Assembly (NCBI GenBank): GCA_022600395.1
Contig: JAHZKM010000092.1
Span: 1-12,838 of the forward strand
Length of the DNA: 12,838 bases
Source: Pseudomonadota bacterium
GTDB lineage: Bacteria; Pseudomonadota; Gammaproteobacteria; PS1; Pseudothioglobaceae
Reading direction: 5' to 3'
Below are positions 7,073-12,838 of the stretch, piece after piece. Each line of letters starts with the position of its first letter. Position 1 is the stretch's first letter. The position numbers and the translations under genes are program-made. The notes under the pieces are model-generated. The model was given only the letters and a program-made list of their open reading frames with translations, did not search any database and was not told where the DNA came from.

Positions 7073-7765
7073 ACTCTCAATCTCCAAACCATTTACTGAG
7101 CTGTCTTTTTTCTCTTTAATGTTCAACTCTTTAGATACCTCATGCAATTGGGCATCAACATCATGCAAGTGCTTCAAGATAGAATTAATCGCTTTAACAG
7201 TTGGATCATCTTCATTTGCACCTACGGCATAAGAATCAAAATGATCAGATTTAACAATCTTTTCTTTAAGTACACGACCTGGAACACCAACCACTGTTTT
7301 TTCTGCTTCAATAGATTTAACTACGACTGAATTAGAGCCTACTCTAACATTGTCTCCCAAGGTAATTGGACCCAAAATTTTAGCACCTGCACCAATCACT
7401 ACGTTATTGCCTAAAGTTGGATGACGTTTACCTTTTTGCCATGTTGTGCCACCTAAAGTAACGCCATGATATAAGGTAACATCATCACCAATTTCAGCCG
7501 TTTCACCAATCACTACCCCCATGCCATGATCAATAAAAAAGCGACGACCAATCGTTGCACCAGGATGGATTTCAACCCCTGTAAACCAACGCGAAAGCAT
7601 CGCAATAAAACGAGCTAACCATTTAAGTTTCAATAACCATAAGCGGTTTGTTAGACGATAAAACAACATCGCCTGAACCCCAGAATAACAAGTAATTATC
7701 TCAAAAGTATTTCGAGCTGCTGGGTCGCGATTAAATACGCTTTGAATGTCTTCTATAAATCTCAT
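7067..7765 (-). CDS. cysE: Serine O-acetyltransferase
   Basis: CysE transfers acetyl from acetyl-CoA to L-serine, giving O-acetylserine for cysteine synthesis. The 232-residue protein is of the shorter type that lacks most of the N-terminal helical domain of E. coli CysE (273 residues) and begins with [14 protein letters not shown]. Its left-handed beta-helix (about 64-165) contains the catalytic pair D79-H80 in [14 protein letters not shown]100, VTLGGT, H115 in KRHPTLG and the VPGRVL end of the fold. Placed just upstream of iscR, as I recall for some other gammaproteobacteria such as Azotobacter, it may supply cysteine to IscS. No Shine-Dalgarno sequence is seen; an extended -10 element ends six bases before the ATG, so the mRNA may be leaderless. 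The final 50 residues are polar and charged and probably variable. Confidence 0.94.
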   Translation of the reverse strand: MRFIEDIQSVFNRDPAARNTFEIITCYSGVQAMLFYRLTNRLWLLKLKWLARFIAMLSRWFTGVEIHPGATIGRRFFIDHGMGVVIGETAEIGDDVTLYHGVTLGGTTWQKGKRHPTLGNNVVIGAGAKILGPITLGDNVRVGSNSVVVKSIEAEKTVVGVPGRVLKEKIVKSDHFDSYAVGANEDDPTVKAINSILKHLHDVDAQLHEVSKELNIKEKKDSSVNGLEIESK

Positions 7766-7771
7766 AGCAAA

Positions 7772-7780
7772 ATTATATCA
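7772..7780 (-). promoter_or_regulatory. Extended -10 promoter of cysE
   Basis: The - strand reads TGATATAAT, a perfect TATAAT with the upstream TG of an extended -10 element. The partner -35 at 17 bases, TTAAGT (7795-7800), is poor, as is common for extended -10 promoters. With normal spacing the transcript would begin at or within a base or two of the cysE ATG at 7765. A weak AT-rich hairpin around 7808-7831 may mark the end of the upstream operon. Confidence 0.55.
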
Positions 7781-7827
7781 TAAATTACTAATAAACTTAA
7801 TTACTCAATAATCATCATAGGACTTGA

Positions 7828-8682
7828 TTATGACGAATAATCCACAACCGATTTAAAGCGTTTGTAATTCCACAAATATTGCTCAGGCTGGGTTATAACT
7901 AAATCTTCGATGACTTTATTCATAAGAGTTACATCTTGCTCAATCAAACCTTGCTCAGAGAGAATATCAACTGGCTTTAGATAAAGCTCATAGCCTCTAC
8001 CTTTAGGGAGTCTGAGCGCCCAAGTAAGTAAAACTTTAGCTTGATTCTTTCTAGCAAGTTTAGCCAGCAAAGTCATGCTTCTAGCGTTAGTTCCAAAAAA
8101 TGGTGCCAGGACCCCGCCCTCTTCACCCGGGTCTTGGTCGGGCAAGATGCCAATTAACTCTTGTTTTTTGATGGCTCGCTGCAATTTAATAACGCCTTTT
8201 TTGTCTGCAGTAGCCATAGATAGCCCATGTTTCTGCCTGTTTTTTATTAAAAAAGCTTCTTGTTCAGCTTTTCTAAGTGGTTTGTATAAAAAGGTAACAG
8301 GCGTGTCAATAGACAGCACTCTGCCAGTAATCTCCCAACAACCAAAATGAGGCACTAATAAAATAATTGGCTGCTCGCTTTTTAGATGTTCAATACCTAT
8401 GGTTTTAACAATGTATTTAGCATTATCTTTAAAACTTCTTAACCAAATAAAGCCAGATTCGCTCAAGCCTTTTCCCATTTCTACTAACGATTTTTTAATT
8501 AGTTCTTGTTGTCTGGATTTATCTAAATGTGCAAAACAAGTTTTAATATTTTTACTGACGACTTTCTTAGAATGACTATTAGTGATATATAGATAAATAC
8601 CAATCCATGAGCCAATTAGGTGATTTAACCTCAGCGGCATTATTGCAAAAAATTTAAGAATAATACTAATCATTTGCTTCAT
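7828..8682 (-). CDS. LpxL/HtrB-family lipid A-type acyltransferase
   Basis: This 284-residue protein belongs to the lysophospholipid/lipid A acyltransferase family, whose members add a secondary acyl chain to lipid A precursors at the inner membrane using acyl-ACP. A hydrophobic N-terminal stretch (about 5-33) would anchor it to the membrane. The catalytic H-x4-E motif is H112 to E117 (HFGCWE), and the second conserved block DQDPGEEGGVLAPFFG is at 182-197. The C-terminal QYLWNYKRFK is also typical. Whether it adds laurate, myristate or another chain, or acts on another glycolipid, cannot be told, so no symbol is given. It overlaps ttcA by 17 bases; an ATG 9 bases downstream (8673) is an equally possible start. 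It is the last gene of the overlapping chain that begins with aroK. Confidence 0.88.
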   Translation of the reverse strand: MKQMISIILKFFAIMPLRLNHLIGSWIGIYLYITNSHSKKVVSKNIKTCFAHLDKSRQQELIKKSLVEMGKGLSESGFIWLRSFKDNAKYIVKTIGIEHLKSEQPIILLVPHFGCWEITGRVLSIDTPVTFLYKPLRKAEQEAFLIKNRQKHGLSMATADKKGVIKLQRAIKKQELIGILPDQDPGEEGGVLAPFFGTNARSMTLLAKLARKNQAKVLLTWALRLPKGRGYELYLKPVDILSEQGLIEQDVTLMNKVIEDLVITQPEQYLWNYKRFKSVVDYSS

Positions 8683-9403
8683 TCAGCATTGGTTTCATGG
8701 CACTTAGTAAATTCTTATATAAGTTAGGAGTGCGTTTTTCTTCAGTAAGCAGCCACTGCTTAAAATGGTCACGCTCAGTTGGCATAGTAAAGCACGCTGG
8801 ACATGAATCAGCAATAACAGGCAGATTAGCAGACGCGGCAAAATCAGCTAATTGGCGCTCACGTACATATACCATAGGGCGAATAATACGCAAATCTTTA
8901 GCGTCATTAATATAATGTGCTTTCATGGTTTGAATTTTGCCATTATGACACATACTCATTATTAAGCTTTCACTCAAATCATCTAAATGTTGGCCTAATG
9001 CCAAAACGTTATAACCTTCGCGTCGAGCAACCTTATACATCAATCCGCGCTTAATACGCGCACAAAAAGAACAATACGAATCTCCCTTCATGCTTTCTTT
9101 GGCTTGTTCAAGAATAGGAAATTCTTCAAAAAAATAAGGGATGTCGAATGTCTTAAAAAAAACTTCAAGCGCTTGTGGTTCAAAGCCTTCAACTTGAGGG
9201 TCGATAGTCACCACGCCTAAGTCAAATTTAACTGGTGCATGGCGTTGAAAATGTCTAAGCAAATGAAACAAACTGAGTGAATCTTTACCCCCTGAAACTG
9301 CCAACAAAATCTTATCACCGTCTTTAATCATTCCAAAATCACTAATAGCTCGCCCCACAGGCTTGATTAATAATTTAGGTAAATTTACTCTTGGTAAAAC
9401 CAT
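8666..9403 (-). CDS. ttcA: tRNA 2-thiocytidine synthetase TtcA family
   Basis: TtcA thiolates cytidine 32 in certain tRNAs, using ATP, a [4Fe-4S] cluster and sulfur from IscS. The 245-residue protein has the PP-loop SGGKDS at 37-42, the pair C111-x2-C114 in YCSFCARIKRG, GQHLDD at 137-142, IIRPMVYVRE at 173-182 and a second pair C201-x2-C204. The cysteines match the cluster-binding pattern of TtcA. It is shorter than E. coli TtcA (about 311), mainly at both ends. The start lies 19 bases inside the end of the peptidase gene, with no strong Shine-Dalgarno sequence, so coupling is likely; the next ATG would remove part of the PP-loop domain. Other members of the TtcA/TtuA superfamily thiolate other positions, so the exact base is inferred. 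Confidence 0.88.
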   Translation of the reverse strand: MVLPRVNLPKLLIKPVGRAISDFGMIKDGDKILLAVSGGKDSLSLFHLLRHFQRHAPVKFDLGVVTIDPQVEGFEPQALEVFFKTFDIPYFFEEFPILEQAKESMKGDSYCSFCARIKRGLMYKVARREGYNVLALGQHLDDLSESLIMSMCHNGKIQTMKAHYINDAKDLRIIRPMVYVRERQLADFAASANLPVIADSCPACFTMPTERDHFKQWLLTEEKRTPNLYKNLLSAMKPMLNEAND

Positions 9404-11130
9404 TGTCTTTGTTGTTTAATCGTTTGCTTATCAAGCTCAGTTTTTAAGCTAAGTTTACAAAATGTTGGATTGATTTGACCAATCATAACTGGAATTTCCA
9501 TCAACAACTCATCCCGTAGAACACCTACTTTAATCACTTCACCTGGCGCGTATTGATTAAGTTGGGCGATTAGCGCCTTATCTTTAAGATGTTGAAAATT
9601 AACACTTACAATTTTATCGCCGACATAAAGCCCTGCAAGTTGTGCGCTAGAATCAGCAAATACTTGGGTAATCTGACTAAATTCACCTTGTGTGCTAACA
9701 CTCAGCCCAAAATCAGACAGATCAGCTAAATACTCAACAAACTGACAATCAATCCCCATATATTCAAAGCAAGCCTGTAAAGGTAGCTCTTTAACACCAT
9801 AGAGATAATCTTTAAAAAATTCAGAAAAATCAGTATTCGTTATTTGATTGATTATTGTTTGGATCGTGTTGTCCTCAAGTCCACAACTCTGATAACCATC
9901 CCAGACATGTTTCACTATATCATCCAAAGTTTTTTCGCCATTTGTCTGTTTACGAATTTCTACATCCAGTACAAAAGCTAGCAGCGCACCTTTGGTATAG
10001 TAGCTAACTATAGCGTTAGGAGCATTCTCATCTTGCTGATAAAACTTAGTCCAGGCCTCATAACTTGACTGAGCCAATGATTGAGTTAGCCGACCTTTTG
10101 ATTTTTGCACGCGAGTAACAGTTTGTGCAAATAAATCTAGGTACTGCTCAGGTGTTAATAATTTGGCCCTTAACAGAGACAACTCGTCATAATACGATGT
10201 AAAGCCTTCAAAAATCCAAAGCTGCTCAGTATAATTTTCACGATTCAAATCAAGATTATGGAAGCTAGCCGGCTTAATAGTTTTAACCCACCAAGCGTGA
10301 AAATATTCATGCGAACAAAGTGCTAAAAACCTTGTGTAATCCTTGCTTATTTCCTGCATGCCAATAGCTGGCAATTCTTTTCTTGAGCAAATTAAGCTAC
10401 TAGAGTTTTTATGCTCTAATCCTCCATAACCCTGAGTCCTAACTAGCGTTAAAAATAAATAATCATCAAACGGCATACTGTTATTAAAAAAACTGACATG
10501 ATGCTCGCAAATAGTTTTTAGATCTTGCTGAAGACGCTTAATATCAGTGTTATGCATGCCAGTTATGGCCATTTGATGCTTAACATTCTGTACCTCAAAA
10601 TCAAACAAGGTAAAGTCCGCCATTTCAACAGGATGATCAATTAAATCTTGATAATTGTTCGCTATAAAATTAAACTCTTTTGTTTTCTTAAGGCCTGTTG
10701 CACAAGACCAGTTACCCAAAGTTTGGGCGCTATTGGCAGGCAAAATATGCAACTCGCATTGTTCATTTTCAAAACCGAGTGGCAATAAAAACATGCTAGT
10801 GCCATTAAAAAATGCACGCTCATTAGTTAGATAGGCACTACGAACTGATAAATCAAAAGCATACACCTCATAACTGAGTGTTATTTCTTCCTGACAAGGC
10901 GCACTAATCCAATGATTTTTATCCAGTTTTTTAATTAATAATGCTTGCGAACCACTTCGCGCTTGAATGCTAACAATGTTCTTAGCAAAATCTCGTATTA
11001 AATAACTACCTGGAATCCAATTGGGCAGAGAAAAAACCTGACCCAAAGGATTAGGATTTTGAAGCTTTAATTCAACTTCAAACAAATGCGCATGAAGGTT
11101 TTTAGCAGTTACCGTGTAGCAAATCGCCAT
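9385..11130 (-). CDS. M61-family metallopeptidase with PDZ domain
   Basis: This 581-residue protein belongs to peptidase family M61, zinc aminopeptidases known for preferring N-terminal glycine or alanine. The N-terminal beta-rich domain (about 1-165) contains NWIPGSYLIRDF (37-48), a family hallmark. The catalytic domain has GGLEH at 236-240, the zinc motif HEYFH at 274-278 with catalytic E275, and the probable third ligand E308 in WIFEGFTSYY. A PDZ domain occupies about 470-550, including SAQLAGLYVGDKIVSVN. No signal peptide is seen, so a cytoplasmic location is inferred. Its ATG shares one base with the stop of the upstream TolC-like gene (TAATG), a classic coupling junction, and its end overlaps ttcA by 19 bases. 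The physiological substrate is unknown. Confidence 0.92.
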   Translation of the reverse strand: MAICYTVTAKNLHAHLFEVELKLQNPNPLGQVFSLPNWIPGSYLIRDFAKNIVSIQARSGSQALLIKKLDKNHWISAPCQEEITLSYEVYAFDLSVRSAYLTNERAFFNGTSMFLLPLGFENEQCELHILPANSAQTLGNWSCATGLKKTKEFNFIANNYQDLIDHPVEMADFTLFDFEVQNVKHQMAITGMHNTDIKRLQQDLKTICEHHVSFFNNSMPFDDYLFLTLVRTQGYGGLEHKNSSSLICSRKELPAIGMQEISKDYTRFLALCSHEYFHAWWVKTIKPASFHNLDLNRENYTEQLWIFEGFTSYYDELSLLRAKLLTPEQYLDLFAQTVTRVQKSKGRLTQSLAQSSYEAWTKFYQQDENAPNAIVSYYTKGALLAFVLDVEIRKQTNGEKTLDDIVKHVWDGYQSCGLEDNTIQTIINQITNTDFSEFFKDYLYGVKELPLQACFEYMGIDCQFVEYLADLSDFGLSVSTQGEFSQITQVFADSSAQLAGLYVGDKIVSVNFQHLKDKALIAQLNQYAPGEVIKVGVLRDELLMEIPVMIGQINPTFCKLSLKTELDKQTIKQQRQWFYQE

Positions 11131-12434
11131 TACAAAAGCTGGTCAATGGCAGCCTGAAATTCAAGCACAGATTTTTGATACTTAAGTGCTGCTAGTGCAT
11201 AATTTGAGCGAACCTGTTGGAGATTGTTTTGTGCAGAAATCACAAAACTAACAGAAGAGTTGCCTAATTCATAACGACGCTTTTCTTCCTGCGCTCTTGA
11301 TTTAGCAATTTCTATTCGAGCTTGGTATGTAGATAATAGTTTAGATAAATGTTCAACTTTTTTCTCTAAAACGCTTGCCTTAATGGTTAGCTCAAGTAGC
11401 AATTCAGCTGTATTTTCTTTGGCTTTAGTTATTTCTATCTGTGTTTTTTCTAAGTCAGATTTAGCTTTTGTATTTCCCAAAGGATAGCTCAGCCCTAAGC
11501 CAATATTCCAAATATCATCTGTGTCATAGCCAGCACCTAAATTTAAATCTAGCTGTAATTGTGTGTTGTTTTTATCGCTATTTAGTTGTCTAATAAGTGT
11601 GTCTTGTTCGAGTTTAGCCACCTGCATTTCACTCGTATTAAGTTGCAAATGCTTGCGTAAATCATCTAGATTAGATTGGTATATTTGATACAAATCTAAT
11701 TCACTAACCATTGCTTTGGCTGGCATATCAAGTGTAATGGCCAACTCCTGTTTTAATAACTCTAGATCTTGCTCAGCTTGCAAATGCTGCTGATAAGCAC
11801 TCTGATAAGAGTCTTTTTGCAACAATACATCAACTTTATCAACCAAAGATTGCGAAAATTTATCTTCAACAAGTGCTAGCTCTTGAGCTGCTAATTCAAG
11901 TCTGTTGGTTGTTAGAGTAAATTGCTGCTGAGCATTGCTTAAATCTAGTAATTTAAATAATTGTGTTAAAACAAACGCTTCTTCACTTTGCTTTAGCTCA
12001 AGTGCATTGATTTCAGTTTTTATTTTTAATAAATCGCTAGATAGTTGATCATTGACGCCACCAAAATCTTTTAGCAAGGGTTGCGTGTAATTGACAAGAA
12101 ATTTATCACTTGACGTACTAATCGATGCCCCATCGCTCCATACCTTACTAATAGAGACATCGCCACCAGTACTAACTAGATTATGTGTAGCACTCATACT
12201 TGCGCTAGAGATTTGATCATTAAGTTGATTTTTAGAGTCAATCGAACTGCCTAATACCCAATCTTGATTTGCTTGACTGGCAATGTAATTTAGCTGTGAA
12301 ATCTGCTGATCATAGTTTTGTTGAGTAAAAAACGGATGCGTATTTTTTAATCGGTCGATAAATTCAGTCTGAGTTATTGCTACTGCGTTAACACTGAAAA
12401 ACAAAGTAATACTTAGGGCAAGAGTCTTATTCAT
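11130..12434 (-). CDS. TolC-family outer membrane efflux protein
   Basis: This 434-residue protein has a signal peptide (MNKTLALSITLFFSVNAVA, likely cut after A19), so it is exported and predicted to form a trimeric outer membrane channel with a periplasmic helical tunnel. QPLLKDFGG at 118-126 is a signature of TolC-like proteins, and long heptad-rich helices fill about 135-240 and 325-434. The C-terminal RRYELGNSSVSFVISAQNNL is the typical second-repeat segment. No inner membrane transporter or periplasmic adaptor gene lies in the window, so its substrate cannot be inferred. It follows aroK with an ATGA overlap and precedes the M61 peptidase with a TAATG overlap. Expression probably depends on translational coupling, as no strong Shine-Dalgarno sequence is seen. 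Confidence 0.9.
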   Translation of the reverse strand: MNKTLALSITLFFSVNAVAITQTEFIDRLKNTHPFFTQQNYDQQISQLNYIASQANQDWVLGSSIDSKNQLNDQISSASMSATHNLVSTGGDVSISKVWSDGASISTSSDKFLVNYTQPLLKDFGGVNDQLSSDLLKIKTEINALELKQSEEAFVLTQLFKLLDLSNAQQQFTLTTNRLELAAQELALVEDKFSQSLVDKVDVLLQKDSYQSAYQQHLQAEQDLELLKQELAITLDMPAKAMVSELDLYQIYQSNLDDLRKHLQLNTSEMQVAKLEQDTLIRQLNSDKNNTQLQLDLNLGAGYDTDDIWNIGLGLSYPLGNTKAKSDLEKTQIEITKAKENTAELLLELTIKASVLEKKVEHLSKLLSTYQARIEIAKSRAQEEKRRYELGNSSVSFVISAQNNLQQVRSNYALAALKYQKSVLEFQAAIDQLL

Positions 12435-12838
12435 TTAGGGATAGCTTTTTTAATCTCATTAATAATAGCGTATAGCTTTTTTCCTGTGGTGTCAATCACA
12501 ACATCAGCTACTTCTTGATACAAAGGTTCACGAACCTCAAGAATATCACGAATCGTTTGTTCGCGATTGCTCGAACGCTCTAACAATGGTCTGGATTTTG
12601 ATCTGGCTGTACGCATTACCAGTTGCTCAACGTTTGATGCCAAATAAACCACAAAACTAGTGTTCTTTAACAATTCTCTATTTTCTGGTTTAATAACAAT
12701 ACCGCCACCTGTCGCAATAACAATATTAGAAATATCGCAAAGCTCTTTTAGCATACTGCTTTCACGTTGTCGAAAACCCTCTTCGCCTTCTACATCAAAA
12801 ATATGGTCAATTGCAACGCCAGTACGTGCAACAATTTC
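12431..12838 (-). CDS. aroK: Shikimate kinase, 5' end outside the window
   Basis: AroK phosphorylates shikimate in the chorismate pathway for aromatic amino acids. The frame is open to the window edge at 12838, so only the C-terminal 135 residues are seen; the P-loop and the DSD motif lie outside. The visible part begins EIVARTGVAIDHIFDVEGEE and continues with GFRQRES, which contains the shikimate-binding arginine, then ATGGGIVI (the GGG shikimate-binding loop) and the lid segment SKSRPLLERS. The family's C-terminal RxPLYxEVADVVI follows as REPLYQEVADVVI. An ATG at 12754 would drop the conserved EGEEGFRQRE block, so it is not the start. The stop overlaps the next gene (ATGA). AroK is often followed by aroB, but here a TolC-like gene follows. 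Confidence 0.95.
   Translation of the reverse strand, partial: EIVARTGVAIDHIFDVEGEEGFRQRESSMLKELCDISNIVIATGGGIVIKPENRELLKNTSFVVYLASNVEQLVMRTARSKSRPLLERSSNREQTIRDILEVREPLYQEVADVVIDTTGKKLYAIINEIKKAIPK

Noticed and set aside
8075..8350. Open frame of 91 codons on the + strand
   Set aside because: Antisense to the conserved acyltransferase block; its composition follows the codons of the opposite strand.
12431..12754. A 107-residue shikimate kinase starting at the ATG at 12754
   Set aside because: The frame continues upstream through conserved AroK sequence (EGEEGFRQRE) to the window edge, so this is an internal methionine.
1..12838. tRNA or rRNA genes, CRISPR repeats, insertion sequences, attachment sites
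   Set aside because: None was seen on reading both strands; nearly all sequence is taken up by intact housekeeping genes with short gaps.

Overview
The window is a compact, AT-rich (visibly well under 45% GC) bacterial chromosome segment with gammaproteobacterial character. It has a complete iscR-iscS-iscU-iscA-hscB-hscA-fdx operon whose proteins match the E. coli lengths and cysteine positions almost residue for residue, plus Mrp, TtcA, a lipid A-type acyltransferase and AroK. The low GC, short intergenic gaps and the cysE-isc junction would fit a streamlined marine or symbiotic sulfur oxidiser of the SUP05/Thioglobus type, but that placement is inference. No mobile element, tRNA, rRNA, CRISPR array or prophage gene was seen, and no gene-free stretch exceeds 300 bases.

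Left part, + strand (1-1676): mrp (apbC), an Fe-S carrier ATPase, then three tandem hairpins, the last a good intrinsic terminator that ends only three bases before the ATG of a 140-residue protein of unknown function. A 131-base gap holding a long imperfect palindrome separates this gene from the convergent operon.

Middle, - strand (1808-7765, transcribed right to left): cysE, then iscR, iscS, iscU, iscA, hscB, hscA and fdx. A sigma-70 promoter with a 25-base site resembling the IscR type 1 operator precedes iscR, which suggests the usual negative feedback by holo-IscR. CysE makes O-acetylserine for cysteine synthesis, IscS takes sulfur from cysteine, IscU is the scaffold, HscA/HscB promote release, IscA and Mrp are carriers, and Fdx supplies electrons. 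No iscX follows fdx here.

Right part, - strand (7828-12838): an overlapping gene chain in transcription order aroK (5' end outside the window), a TolC-family outer membrane protein, an M61 peptidase with a PDZ domain, ttcA and a lipid A-type acyltransferase. The junctions overlap by 4, 1, 19 and 17 bases, so they are probably one transcript with coupled translation. TtcA needs an Fe-S cluster and sulfur from IscS, a functional link to the neighbouring operon.

I did not find evidence of a new multi-gene system. The best leads are regulatory: the terminator abutting a start codon, a possibly leaderless cysE, a dyad in the mrp promoter region, and the conserved protein of unknown function.
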